Source of the DNA: CAYQDF01 sp964416175
Lineage (GTDB): Bacteria > Chloroflexota > Anaerolineae > Anaerolineales > UBA4823
Direction of reading: 5' to 3'
Assembly (NCBI GenBank): GCA_964416175.1
Contig: CAYQDF010000004.1
Coordinates: forward strand, 1 to 64,000
DNA: 64,000 bases
Under the pieces are notes generated by a model. The model was not told where the DNA came from and ran no database searches. It worked only from the letters and a program-made list of their open reading frames with translations. The position numbers and the translations under genes were made by a program. Shown piece after piece: positions 43,793 to 52,926 of the stretch. Each line of letters starts with the position of its first letter. Position 1 is the stretch's first letter.

Positions 43793-43824
43793 GGGAGCCG
43801 TCGATCCAGACGGCTCCCTGTGTT
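43793..43824 (+). terminator. Terminator-like hairpin after the small ORF
   Basis: GGGAGCCGTC (43793-43802) pairs perfectly with GACGGCTCCC (43809-43818), loop GATCCA, followed by TGTGTTCTT. The U-tract is weak. It ends the small unit and lies next to the 3' end of the convergent dehydrogenase gene. Confidence 0.55.
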
Positions 43825-43825
43825 C

Positions 43826-44671
43826 TTAATACTCGTAGAACCCTTTCCCTGACTTGCGCCCCAAATACCCCGCGTCCACCATTTTGCGGAGTAACGGCGC
43901 CGGGCGGTACTTGTCCTCTCCCAGATCGCGGTGCAACACTTCCATGACGAAAAGCACCACGTCCAGGCCGATCAGATCGCACAGCGCCAGCGGCCCGATC
44001 GGGTGGTTCATGCCCAGCTTCATCACTGTGTCGATGGCCTCCGGCGTGCCGATCCCCTCCTGCAGCGCAAAAATAGCCTCGTTGATCATCGGGCACAGGA
44101 TGCGGTTCGAGATGAAACCCGGCGAATCCTTGGCTTCCACCGGCTCTTTGCCCATCTTCCGGGCGATCTCCACGGCGGTCGCCGTGGTCTCGTCGGAGGT
44201 GCTCAGCCCGCGGATGATCTCCACCAGGCGCATGAGCGGGACCGGGTTGAAGAAATGCATGCCGATTACCCTGTCCGGTCTCCGGGTCGCCGCGCCGATC
44301 TTGGTCAGGCTGATCGACGAAGTGTTGGACGCCAGGATAACCTCCGGGCGCGCCAGCCGGTCCAGGTCGTTGAAAATCTTCTGCTTCAATTCAGGGTTCT
44401 CCGTGGCAGCCTCGATCACCAGGTCGGCATCGGGGACACCAGCGAGGTCGGTCGCCGTGGCGATGCCTTCCGCTGCTTTCTTTTGTCCCTCGGTAATGGC
44501 GCCTTTGGATGCCAGTTTCTCAATCGAACGGGCGATCGCCGCCCGGCCGCGCTCGATCTGCTCGGTAACCACGTCCATCATCGTCACCTGAAATCCCGAG
44601 ACCGCAGCAGTCTGGGCAATGCCGTTGCCCATCGTGCCCGCCCCAACCACAAATATCCGTCGAATCTCCAT
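43826..44671 (-). CDS. 3-hydroxybutyryl-CoA dehydrogenase
   Basis: A 281-residue NAD-dependent 3-hydroxyacyl-CoA dehydrogenase. The Rossmann motif VVGAGTMGNGIAQ opens the protein, the catalytic region reads IGMHFFNPVPLMRLVEII (His and Glu), and the C-terminal domain has the usual DSPGFISNRI and NHPIGPLALCDLIGLD. The ATG at 44671 follows GGGAGGGCAGG. With the thiolase upstream it fits short-chain fatty acid breakdown or butyrate-type synthesis. Its length matches stand-alone enzymes. Confidence 0.9.
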   Translation of the reverse strand: MEIRRIFVVGAGTMGNGIAQTAAVSGFQVTMMDVVTEQIERGRAAIARSIEKLASKGAITEGQKKAAEGIATATDLAGVPDADLVIEAATENPELKQKIFNDLDRLARPEVILASNTSSISLTKIGAATRRPDRVIGMHFFNPVPLMRLVEIIRGLSTSDETTATAVEIARKMGKEPVEAKDSPGFISNRILCPMINEAIFALQEGIGTPEAIDTVMKLGMNHPIGPLALCDLIGLDVVLFVMEVLHRDLGEDKYRPAPLLRKMVDAGYLGRKSGKGFYEY

Positions 44672-44738
44672 CCTGCCCTCCCTTTTTAATTTCCGATCTT
44701 TGATCTCTGGTTTTTGATCGAAAAATCCTCTTTCCTTC

Positions 44739-45947
44739 TTACGCTTCCCTCTCCACTGCCATCGCCACCGCCTCCGCCCCTCCCAGGCAGAGGGCAGCAA
44801 TACCGCGGCGAAGGCCGCGATCTCTTAGCGCGTAGATCAGCGTGGTCAGGATGCGCGCCCCGCTGGCGCCGATGGGGTGCCCGAGCGCGATGGCGCCTCC
44901 GTTGACGTTGACTTTCCTCCAATCCCAGCCTTTCTCGGCAAGCGCACGGCCGTTCGCGAGCACCTGGGCGGCGAAAGCCTCGTTCAGCTCGATCAGGTCC
45001 ACGTCATTCAGGCTCCACCCCACGCGATCCAGCAGCCTAGGGATGGCATGGGCTGGGGCATCGAACAGGTACTTCGGCTCGACCGCGGCCTGGGCGTACC
45101 CCACGATGCGCGCCAGTGGGCGGACTCCCATCGTCTCCGCCAGGCTGCGGCTGGCGACTGTCACCGCCGCTGCCCCGTCATTTAAACCAGGTGCGTTGCC
45201 GGCGGTCACTCTGCCATCCTTCTGAAATGCCGGTTTTAGACCGGCCAGGACTTCCAGGGAGGTATCCCGGCGCGGGGTCTCGTCCGTGTCAAAGATAGTC
45301 ATATTTCCCTTGCGTCCGGGCACCTCTACCGGCACGATCTCGTCCTTGAACTTCCCGCTGTCGATGGCGGCGATCGCCTTCTGGTGGCTAGCCAGGGCAT
45401 ACTCGTCCATCGCCTGGCGGGTGACCTCGAACTCTTCCGCAATAAACTCCGCGGCGTCGCCCATCGCCCAATCTTCGAACGGGTCCCACAACCCATCAAG
45501 CAGCAGAGCGTCAGTCAGCTGCACATGGCCGAAGCGCAGCTCCCCTGAGCGTCCGAACACCAGGAAGGGTGCCCGGCTCATGCTTTCCATCCCGCCACAG
45601 ACGAAAAGGTCCCCGTCACCTGCGCGCACCGATTGGGCTGCCAGCATGACGGATTTCAACCCCGAACCACACACCTTGTTGACGGTCGTCGCCCCGACGC
45701 TTTCCGGCAGCCCCGCGAAGATGGCAGCCTGACGGGCAGGATTCTGTCCCAATCCGGCTGAGACGACGTTGCCCATGATCACCTCGTCGATGGCAGCTGG
45801 GTGGGGGATGCCCGCTCTTTCTACGGCAGCTTTTACCACGATCGCTCCCAGGCGAATCGCAGGCAGCCCGCTGAGGCTGCCCTGAAACCGTCCGGAAGGC
45901 GTGCGCACCGCGCTCAGAATGAGAGGTTCACGATCGTTTTCATGCAT
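44739..45947 (-). CDS. Acetyl-CoA C-acetyltransferase (thiolase)
   Basis: A 402-residue thiolase that joins or cleaves acyl-CoAs. The nucleophilic Cys is in KVCGSGLKSVMLA, the catalytic His in GGAIALGHPIGASGARI, and the second Cys in ALCLGGAEAVAM, where GGG is altered to GGA. It precedes the 3-hydroxyacyl-CoA dehydrogenase by 67 bases, with a simple repeat (a GATC-rich stretch) in the spacer. The two likely work in one pathway. Confidence 0.9.
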   Translation of the reverse strand: MHENDREPLILSAVRTPSGRFQGSLSGLPAIRLGAIVVKAAVERAGIPHPAAIDEVIMGNVVSAGLGQNPARQAAIFAGLPESVGATTVNKVCGSGLKSVMLAAQSVRAGDGDLFVCGGMESMSRAPFLVFGRSGELRFGHVQLTDALLLDGLWDPFEDWAMGDAAEFIAEEFEVTRQAMDEYALASHQKAIAAIDSGKFKDEIVPVEVPGRKGNMTIFDTDETPRRDTSLEVLAGLKPAFQKDGRVTAGNAPGLNDGAAAVTVASRSLAETMGVRPLARIVGYAQAAVEPKYLFDAPAHAIPRLLDRVGWSLNDVDLIELNEAFAAQVLANGRALAEKGWDWRKVNVNGGAIALGHPIGASGARILTTLIYALRDRGLRRGIAALCLGGAEAVAMAVEREA

Positions 45948-46052
45948 GGAAAGATCTCCTCTGAACAGTGAACATAGGCTCCAATGTCGGAAAGTTGCGA
46001 TGAGAGCCGGTTGTTAAGGATAGGGATCCGATCCCCGACTTTGTGGATCAGA

Positions 46053-46535
46053 CTATTCCTCCCAGGCTTCTCTTACCCGGCGGTAAGTGTCCTCGAGCCG
46101 TTCGGGAAGCACGCGTGTCTGGCCCAGGGTTGCCATGAAGTTGGTGTCCCCGGTCCAGCGCGGCACGATGTGGAGGTGGATGTGGTCCGTAATGCCCGCT
46201 CCGGCGGCATCCCCGATATTGATCCCGATATTAAAACCTTCGGGTCGGTAAACCTTCTGCAGGACACCGATCGCCCTGGTCACGAGTTCGATGGCCTCTG
46301 CCCGAATTGCGGGATCGAGGCCTTCCAGGGAGGGTTCGTGAATGTAGGGCACAACCATCAAGTGACCGCTGGTATAGGGATAGCGGTTCAAGATGACAAA
46401 AGCCCGATCTCCCCGGAACACGATCAAATTATCGGGGCCGTCGGGCTGAGCCTGGGCATCACAGAACACGCATCCTTCCTCTTCTTTGTGTTTTTCGATG
46501 TACGTCATGCGCCAGGGAGACCAAATGTATTGCAT
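46053..46535 (-). CDS. HIT family nucleotide hydrolase
   Basis: A 160-residue histidine-triad protein. The active-site triad reads HIHLHIVPRW and the N-terminus MQYIWSPWRMTYIEKHKEEEGCVFC is typical of Ap4A-hydrolase-like HIT proteins, which split dinucleoside polyphosphates or AMP conjugates. The ATG at 46535 is chosen for that typical opening. Exact substrate unknown. Confidence 0.85.
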   Translation of the reverse strand: MQYIWSPWRMTYIEKHKEEEGCVFCDAQAQPDGPDNLIVFRGDRAFVILNRYPYTSGHLMVVPYIHEPSLEGLDPAIRAEAIELVTRAIGVLQKVYRPEGFNIGINIGDAAGAGITDHIHLHIVPRWTGDTNFMATLGQTRVLPERLEDTYRRVREAWEE

Positions 46536-46650
46536 CGCTGATTGCTCGATCCGGATAGCAGGCGGCAACGCTGCACACCAAATTGTAGCAGAGAATCAAC
46601 GCCCACGGAATAGTTGACAACGCCGCTGAGGGCGAGTATCCTCTCCGCAC

Positions 46651-47887
46651 ATGACCCAACTGCCCATGTTCACCACCCCTGCCTGGACGGTCACCGAACT
46701 GACGCGCTACCTGCGCGATCTGGTTGAGGGCGACGAATTGCTGCAGGACGTGTGGGTTGAAGGCGAGGTATCCAACGTCTCCCGGCCCGCCTCTGGACAC
46801 CTGTATTTCACGCTGAAGGATGCCGGAGCCGCCCTGCGCTGCGTTATGTGGCGTGGCGACCTCGCAAGCCAGAGCCTCTCCCCGCAGGTCGGCGACGCTG
46901 TCGAAGTGCACGGCTACCTGGGCATCTATGAGGTCGCGGGTAACTACCAGCTGTACGCCGACCTGATCCGCCCGGCCGGGATCGGCGCGCTGTACCAGGA
47001 ATTCCTCAGGCTCAAGGCGCGTCTGGAGGCAGAGGGGCTCTTTGACCCGGCACGCAAACGTCCCATCCCCCGCTGGCCCGAGACGATCGGCATCGTCACT
47101 TCGCCGACGGGCGCGGCGCTGCGCGATATACTGAACACGCTCCGCCGCCGCTACCCCCTGGCGAAGGTGATCCTGGCGCCGACCCCTGTCCAGGGCGAGG
47201 AGGCGCCAGCGGGAATCCTGGCTGCCCTCGCCGCCCTCAACCGTCTGGTGCAGCCGGATGTGATCCTGCTCGCCCGTGGGGGAGGTTCGATCGAGGACCT
47301 GTGGGCCTTCAACGACGAACGGGTGGCGCGAGCGGTCGCTGCCTCTGCCGCGCCGGTCATCGCCGGCGTCGGTCACGAGACGGATTTCACCATCGCAGAC
47401 TTCGCGGCGGACCTCCGCGCCCCCACCCCCACCGCAGCCGCGGAGCTGGCCACGCCCGACCGGGTCGAACTGCGCCAGGCGCTTGCCGAACAATCGCGCA
47501 ACCTCGCCCGCTCATTCTCCACCCTCGTATTCGACAGGCGCAGGGAGTTGGATCACTTGATCAACCGCCTGGCCCTGCGGACCCCACTCGCCAGGATCCN
47601 NNNNNNNNNGGCAGCGCCTGGACGAGGTCTCGCATCGCGTGGCGACAGCCCTCTTACACACCTTGCGGGTCCAGCGAGCGCACCTGGAGGGCCTGGATTT
47701 GCGCCTGGCGGCCTTGAACCCCCTGGCGGTGCTCGACCGGGGATATGCCATCGTCAGGCATGTTGACGGGGGCGTGGTGCGCTCGGTGAACCAGGTTCAG
47801 GCCAGGGATAATATTCTGGTGCGCGTTGCCGACGGCGAGTTCAGCGCGCGGGTAGAAGGCCGCGGCAGCCAGGAGGCGATTTCTTGA
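46651..47887 (+). CDS. xseA: Exodeoxyribonuclease VII large subunit, broken by an assembly gap
   Basis: The N-terminal 316 codons (46651-47599) and C-terminal 91 codons (47612-47887) belong to XseA, which degrades single-stranded DNA with XseB. The N-terminal OB domain reads VWVEGEVSNVSRPASGHLYF, the nuclease region has LARGGGSIEDLWAFND and GVGHETDFTIADFAADLRAPTPTAAAE-like sequence, and the C-terminus NPLAVLDRGYAIV. Ten Ns at 47600-47609 shift the frame. A gap of 9 or 12 bases would restore it, so the gene is probably intact in the organism. Confidence 0.88.
47600..47609. other. Assembly gap (10 N)
   Basis: A fixed-length run of Ns inside xseA. The reading frames on the two sides differ by one base, consistent with a placeholder of wrong length and not with a true frameshift. 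Confidence 0.98.
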
Positions 47888-48465
47888 CGGGGAGGCCTGA
47901 TCCCGCCGCAGTCCTGTGCCCCAACTGCGGGGCATCCAGCCCTGCAGGGGTGGATACCTGCCCGGCCTGCGGAGCGCCCCTGCCCGCTCCACTGCAGGAA
48001 TCCGGCTTCGGACCGGGACCCCAGGCAGGGGTAGGCCTGCAATCCCTGATCGACGAATCCCACGCCCAGCTGGTCACGACCAGCACAAACGCCTCTGAGA
48101 CGGCCTTCGCAGTCAGCTGCACCCTTGGCGTGCTCGCGAGCGCCGCGCTTGGAGGGATCGTTTTTCTGGCTGTCCCAAGAGGATGGACTGTGCTGGCTGT
48201 GACTCTCTTGATCTCCGGATTGATCTCCGTGACGGTCTCTTCCCTGCTGGCGTCCCGCGCCAGGTCGGCTACCCTGCGGACGACGTTTGAACGGCGGGTC
48301 AGGCCGGAGATCTTGCGCTATCTGAATACCAGTGGACTGACGCGGCAGGAGCTGACCGCCTCGGCTGCCCTCCATCTCCCGGAGGATTCGCCTCTCCTGG
48401 CCCTTCTCTCTGGGGGAGACAGCCTGCAGGAACTTCCCAAAGGAGATGCTGGAAATGGATCCTGA
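47884..48465 (+). CDS. Zinc-ribbon membrane protein between xseA and xseB
   Basis: A 193-residue protein starting at TTG, overlapping the xseA stop by four bases (TTGA). An N-terminal zinc ribbon (CPNCGASSPAGVDTCPACG) is followed by two membrane segments (about residues 75-125) and a C-terminal helix. No family name is recognised. Its end overlaps xseB by about 20 bases, so the three genes form one tightly packed unit. A link to exonuclease VII is suggested by this packing only. Confidence 0.65.
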   Translation: MTGRPDPAAVLCPNCGASSPAGVDTCPACGAPLPAPLQESGFGPGPQAGVGLQSLIDESHAQLVTTSTNASETAFAVSCTLGVLASAALGGIVFLAVPRGWTVLAVTLLISGLISVTVSSLLASRARSATLRTTFERRVRPEILRYLNTSGLTRQELTASAALHLPEDSPLLALLSGGDSLQELPKGDAGNGS

Positions 48466-48691
48466 AGAAGGTGAAAAACCTGTGGAAGAGCTGACCTACG
48501 AGCAGGCTTTACACGAACTGGAAGCCATCGTGGCGGCTCTGGAGGATGCAGAGGGCTCGTTGGAGGATAGCCTGGCGCTTTTCGAACGCGGGCAGGCCCT
48601 GGTTCGCCACTGCGCCCGGCTGCTCGACCAGGCGGAGCTCAAAGTGCAGCAGCTGACAGGGGAAGAACTGGAGGACTTCAAGACGGATTAA
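48446..48691 (+). CDS. xseB: Exodeoxyribonuclease VII small subunit
   Basis: An 81-residue helical protein with the XseB core LTYEQALHELEAIVAALED and LEDSLALFERGQALVRHC. It binds XseA to form the nuclease. Start may be the ATG at 48446 or at 48455. Short, acidic C-terminus as expected. Confidence 0.9.
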   Translation: MLEMDPEEGEKPVEELTYEQALHELEAIVAALEDAEGSLEDSLALFERGQALVRHCARLLDQAELKVQQLTGEELEDFKTD

Positions 48692-48749
48692 TAGCGACCT
48701 CGAAAGAAACTCGCCACAAAGCCACGAATGTATCCTTGGCGATTTCCTG

Positions 48750-50363
48750 TTATCGAGAAGACTGCTTTGCAAAAACCGCTCGAAGCGATGTCCACAATCT
48801 TCGATTCACCGCTCCTGCCAGCTCCCTGGCCTCCGCAACTCTCAAGACCAGGAGCAGCGCCCCGTAGATTCCCGCCGCCCCAGCCACACCCCCGAGGGTG
48901 ATCAGCCAGGCTGGCCTGCCAGCAGTCAGGTTCATCCAGACCCACAGAGCCAGCGCCATCACGAGCGTCGCTGCGGCAGCCTGACCCGTCCCGGCCAGCA
49001 CGCGCCCGCCTTCCAGCCCTCTCAGCCTGCCGCGCATCAGGTACAGGAGCCCTGCCATCTCAAGCGCCGTCGCCAGGGAGTTAGCCAGCGCCAGGCCGCC
49101 GTGCGGCATCCACCCCCAGCGGGCAAACAGCGTCGAAAATAGCAGGCTGAAGGCCAGGTTGAGGCTCATCGCCCCGACTCCGACCACCACCGGCGTGCGG
49201 GTATCATGCATGGCGTAGAAGGCGCGCGACAGGACCTCTACGAGGGCATGCCCGACCAGTCCCGACGCGTACCACAGCAGCGCCCAGGCGACCAGCCCGG
49301 TTGAGCGGGCGGTGAACTCGCCGCGCTGGTAGAGCAGGACGATTACCGGTTCACGCAGCAGAATCAGGCCAATAGATGCCGGGATGGAGAGCAGCAGGAC
49401 ACCCCGCAGGCTTGCTGCCAGGGAGGCGCGCATTTCTCCCAGCCGGTCGCGGGCGAACTGGACCGAGAAGGTCGGCAGGGCAGCGATGGCGATCGACTGG
49501 GCGATGGCCGCCTGCGGCATCAACATCAAGGCGAACGCGACGGCGATGCCGGTCACGCTGCCCTCTGCCATGTGCGAGGCCAGGTAGATGTTCACCCAAA
49601 AATTGAGCTGCACGACCGCTACTCCCAGCAGGCGCGGCAACATCAGCCTTCCCACTTCCCGCACCGCCGGAGAATCCAGGCCAAAACCAGGGTAATACTC
49701 GGCTTTCTGCCGCAACAGAGATGGGACCTGCAATGCCAGGTGCAGGCCCGCCCCAATCACGACACCCCACGCGAGGCCGTAGATTCCCAGGCGCGGCGTG
49801 AGGGCGAGCACGCCGAAGATCATGCCGGCCTGGTATAGTGCTGGCGCCAGGGCCGGGACGAAGAAGACCTGGTTGGAATTCAGGATGCCCATCGCCAGGC
49901 CGCTCAGGCTGAAGATCGCCGCCGAGGGCAGCATGATGCGCAGCAGGTCTACGGTGAGCGCCTCCTGCGCCGGATCCCCCGCGAAGCCAGGCGCCAGGAC
50001 ATAGCGCACGATCTGCGGCGCGAACAGCGCTGCGAGAGCCGCGAGAATGGACAGGATGGCCAGGATCAAGTTGGCAATCGCCGAAGCGAGCTGCCAGGCG
50101 CCGCGCCGATCTTCCTTTGCAAGCAGTGCTGTGAAGGTGGGGATGAACGCCGAAGCCAGCGCGCCTCCCGCAACCAGGTTGAAGAGAGTCTCGGAGACGC
50201 GGTTGGCGGCATTGAAAGCGTCCATTTCCCCGCTGGTGCCAAAGGCGTTGAGAACGACCACCTGGCGTGCAAGTCCGGTGAGGTTGCTCAGGATAAAAGC
50301 CGCCATCACCACCCCCGCAGCCCGGGCGATCTGGCGGTTCGCCCCCTCGTTCGAGGTGTCCAC
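48750..50363 (-). CDS. murJ: Lipid II flippase MurJ
   Basis: A 537-residue membrane protein of the MurJ/MviN family with about 14 membrane segments. It moves the peptidoglycan precursor lipid II across the membrane. Typical segments are ARQVVVLNAFGTSGEMDAFNAANR near the N-terminus and FYAMHDTRTPVVVG in the C-terminal half. It starts at GTG 50363. A G-run repeat lies directly upstream. Confidence 0.88.
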   Translation of the reverse strand: MDTSNEGANRQIARAAGVVMAAFILSNLTGLARQVVVLNAFGTSGEMDAFNAANRVSETLFNLVAGGALASAFIPTFTALLAKEDRRGAWQLASAIANLILAILSILAALAALFAPQIVRYVLAPGFAGDPAQEALTVDLLRIMLPSAAIFSLSGLAMGILNSNQVFFVPALAPALYQAGMIFGVLALTPRLGIYGLAWGVVIGAGLHLALQVPSLLRQKAEYYPGFGLDSPAVREVGRLMLPRLLGVAVVQLNFWVNIYLASHMAEGSVTGIAVAFALMLMPQAAIAQSIAIAALPTFSVQFARDRLGEMRASLAASLRGVLLLSIPASIGLILLREPVIVLLYQRGEFTARSTGLVAWALLWYASGLVGHALVEVLSRAFYAMHDTRTPVVVGVGAMSLNLAFSLLFSTLFARWGWMPHGGLALANSLATALEMAGLLYLMRGRLRGLEGGRVLAGTGQAAAATLVMALALWVWMNLTAGRPAWLITLGGVAGAAGIYGALLLVLRVAEARELAGAVNRRLWTSLRAVFAKQSSR

Positions 50364-50386
50364 AAGGGGAGATTATATCAACGCGA

Positions 50387-50413
50387 GGGAAATCAGGGGA
50401 CAGGGGTGAAGGG
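50387..50413 (+). repeat. G-run repeat upstream of murJ
   Basis: GGG, GGGG, GGGG and GGG with loops AAATCA, ACA and TGAA give a canonical G-quadruplex pattern. It shares the words AGGGGACAGGGG and GGGATAG with the repeats at 7691-10559. Confidence 0.55.
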
Positions 50414-50534
50414 ATAGTTTGAAAAGATTCGTGTAAGTCGCTGGCTTCCGTATCCCCGGCATTCCTCGAAGATAATATTAAAGGTAAAATCGCACGCAGC
50501 CGTGTTCAGATGATAAAAATAAGGAAAAAGGATC

Positions 50535-50864
50535 ATGGATATCCAACACATCATCGTCTACATCACTACCCCGGATCGAGGCACCGGCGAGACCATCGCC
50601 GGGGCGCTGATCGAGCGGAAGCTGGCTGCCTGCGTCAACTTGACGCCGGTCCACTCTATTTACCGGTGGGAAGGGCAGGTGGCCCGGGAAGATGAGACCC
50701 TGCTGATCATCAAGACTCGCGCCGACCTGTTCGAAACCCAGCTCCTCGCGGCGGTTCGCGAGCTCCACCCCTATGAAGTGCCGGAGATCATCGCCCTGCC
50801 GGTAGTGCTGGGCGCGCCCGGGTACTTAAAGTGGATCGACGAGGAGACCGGAGCAGGTAGCTGA
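50535..50864 (+). CDS. cutA: Divalent-cation tolerance protein CutA
   Basis: A 109-residue trimeric CutA1 protein. The family patterns IVYITTPDRGTGETIAGALI, AACVNLTPVHSIYRWEG and HPYEVPEIIALPV are all present. CutA is linked to copper tolerance but its exact role is unsettled. It stands alone between murJ and the efflux operon. Confidence 0.92.
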   Translation: MDIQHIIVYITTPDRGTGETIAGALIERKLAACVNLTPVHSIYRWEGQVAREDETLLIIKTRADLFETQLLAAVRELHPYEVPEIIALPVVLGAPGYLKWIDEETGAGS

Positions 50865-50937
50865 TGATCCTGGTTTCCATTTCACTCCGGTGCCCACGAT
50901 CATCCCGGAAGACGGATGCCTGGGAACCGCCCGCAAC

Positions 50938-52164
50938 TCACTCGTACCGCAACGCCTCGACCGGCTCCAATTTGCTCGCCCGGTTGGCCGGGTAGAGTCC
51001 GAAGAATAACCCCACGGCGGTCGAGAACAGCGTCGCCAGCAGAACCGTGTCGGCGCCGATGGCGGGGTCGATGGGCGCGTCGTTGGCGGCCGCGATGCTC
51101 CCCACCACGATCGAGATCACCCAGCCCAGCAGGATGCCGACCAGCCCGCCGATCAGGCTGAGTACGGAGGACTCGGCCAGGAACTGCACCAGGATATCCA
51201 GGCGGCGCGCCCCTAAAGCCTTACGCAGCCCGATCTCACGCGTCCTCTCGGTCACGGAGACCAGCATGATATTCATGATGCCGATCCCACCCACCAGGAG
51301 GGAGATTGCGGCGATCCCGCCCAGGAAGATGGTCAACACGCTGGTGATGGTGCGCGCCGTGTCCAGGAAATCCTGCTGGGTCAGGATGGTGAAATCGTCC
51401 GCGCCAATCGCCGTCCGGTGGCGCGCTCGCAGGATCTGGGCGATCTCTGCGCTGGCCTGCGATACGTCCGCCGCGCTGGCTGCCTGCACCATTAACATGT
51501 CGACCCGATCCCGGGAGGAACGCCGCAGGAGGCGGGTCTGAGCGGTGGTCAGCGGCACCATCACGACGTCGTCTTGGTTGGCGAATGCCGAACCGCCCCT
51601 CTCCTTCAGCACGCCGATCACACGGAACGGCTGGCCTTCGATGCGCACAGTCTCCCCGACCAACCCGGCTTTCCGGTCGAAGAGGCGTTCCGCCACCTCG
51701 GTTCCCAAGAGGACCACCGAAGCCTGTCCAAGGATGTGCGCTTCGTTGATGAACTCCCCCTCGGTCACGTCCGTGTTGCGCACTGGGCCGTACTCCGGCG
51801 TGACGCCCTGCAGGGTGGTGACCGTGCTTTCACCTCCAAAGGAGACCTGTCCCTGGCCCTGTAAGAAAGGGGCAACAGCGGATACGGAAGGCGCCTGGAA
51901 CGGGTCGGCGATGGCCTTCGCGTCCCCCAGGGTGAGCGGCTTTGGGTTGCGCACTTCCTCAACCCCGCCGCTCAGGACGAAGATCAGGTTGGTGCCGATG
52001 CCTTGAATGGAGCCAGTGATGGTGTTCTCCGCGCCGCGGCCGATGGACACCATGGCGATGACAGCCGCCACGCCGATCACAATGCCCAGGATGGTCAGAC
52101 CGGAGCGCAGCTTGTTCGCCGAGAGACTTTCGAAAGCTTCGATAACAGAGGGGATGATATTCAT
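50938..52164 (-). CDS. MacB-type ABC transporter permease
   Basis: A 408-residue permease with the FtsX/MacB layout: one N-terminal membrane helix (SGLTILGIVIGVAAVIAMVS), a large periplasmic-type MacB core domain, and three C-terminal helices. The segment GIMNIMLVSVTERTREIGLRKALGA is typical. The ATG at 52164 follows GGGAAG. It pairs with the ATPase and adaptor encoded upstream, for export of a peptide, lipid or drug. Confidence 0.87.
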   Translation of the reverse strand: MNIIPSVIEAFESLSANKLRSGLTILGIVIGVAAVIAMVSIGRGAENTITGSIQGIGTNLIFVLSGGVEEVRNPKPLTLGDAKAIADPFQAPSVSAVAPFLQGQGQVSFGGESTVTTLQGVTPEYGPVRNTDVTEGEFINEAHILGQASVVLLGTEVAERLFDRKAGLVGETVRIEGQPFRVIGVLKERGGSAFANQDDVVMVPLTTAQTRLLRRSSRDRVDMLMVQAASAADVSQASAEIAQILRARHRTAIGADDFTILTQQDFLDTARTITSVLTIFLGGIAAISLLVGGIGIMNIMLVSVTERTREIGLRKALGARRLDILVQFLAESSVLSLIGGLVGILLGWVISIVVGSIAAANDAPIDPAIGADTVLLATLFSTAVGLFFGLYPANRASKLEPVEALRYE

Positions 52165-52239
52165 TGCAAGACTTCCCATCAAGAGAGGCAGGAGATTGAG
52201 CTGATGGTGTGGAAGGTGTCCTCCCCCACCCTTAAACCC

Positions 52240-52926
52240 CTAATCCCCATTTCCTTGCTCCACAACCCCATCCCGGATGCGGATCGAGCGTTGAGTCCGC
52301 GAGGAGATCTCTGGATCGTGAGTCACGATCACCAGGGTCGTGCCGCGCTCGCGGTTGAGCTCCAGGAGCAGATCCATGATCTCCTCTCCGGATTTCGAAT
52401 CCAGATTTCCGGTCGGCTCGTCGGCCAGGATGATGGCGGGCTCGTTGACCAGGGCGCGCGCGATCGCGACGCGCTGCTGCTGACCACCCGAAAGCTCGCT
52501 GGGCCGGTGGTGGATCCGGTCTCCCAGCCCAACCGCTTCCAGGGCTTCCCTCGCCCGTTCGCGCCCGCCGCGTCCCAATCTGGCATATCGCATCGGCAGT
52601 TCCACGTTCGCCAACGCAGTCGCCCGGGGGAGCAGGTTGAAACTCTGGAACACGAACCCGACCTTGCGGTTGCGGATCGCGGCCAGCTGGTCGTCATTCA
52701 GATCCGAAACCCGCTCGCCATCCAGGAAGTACTCTCCGGAGGTCGGGCGATCCAGGCAGCCGATGATGTTCATCAGCGTCGACTTCCCGGAACCGGAAGG
52801 ACCCATGACAGACACGACCTCCCCGTAGGCGATCTTCAACGACAGGCCGCGCAGGGCGTGGACTTCCACTACACCCATGTTGTAGATCTTGGTCAGGTTC
52901 TCCGCCTGGATGACCCAATCCGACAT
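52240..52926 (-). CDS. MacB/LolD-type ABC ATPase
   Basis: A 228-residue ATPase with Walker A MGPSGSGKSTLMN, signature LSGGQQQRVAIARAL and Walker B IILADEPTGNLD, all typical of the LolD/MacB family. Its ATG overlaps the adaptor stop by one base (TGATG). It drives the permease encoded next. Confidence 0.9.
   Translation of the reverse strand: MSDWVIQAENLTKIYNMGVVEVHALRGLSLKIAYGEVVSVMGPSGSGKSTLMNIIGCLDRPTSGEYFLDGERVSDLNDDQLAAIRNRKVGFVFQSFNLLPRATALANVELPMRYARLGRGGRERAREALEAVGLGDRIHHRPSELSGGQQQRVAIARALVNEPAIILADEPTGNLDSKSGEEIMDLLLELNRERGTTLVIVTHDPEISSRTQRSIRIRDGVVEQGNGD

Noticed and set aside
44686..44735. GATC-rich simple repeat between thiolase and dehydrogenase genes
   Set aside because: Short low-complexity spacer; no symmetry or terminator that supports a function.
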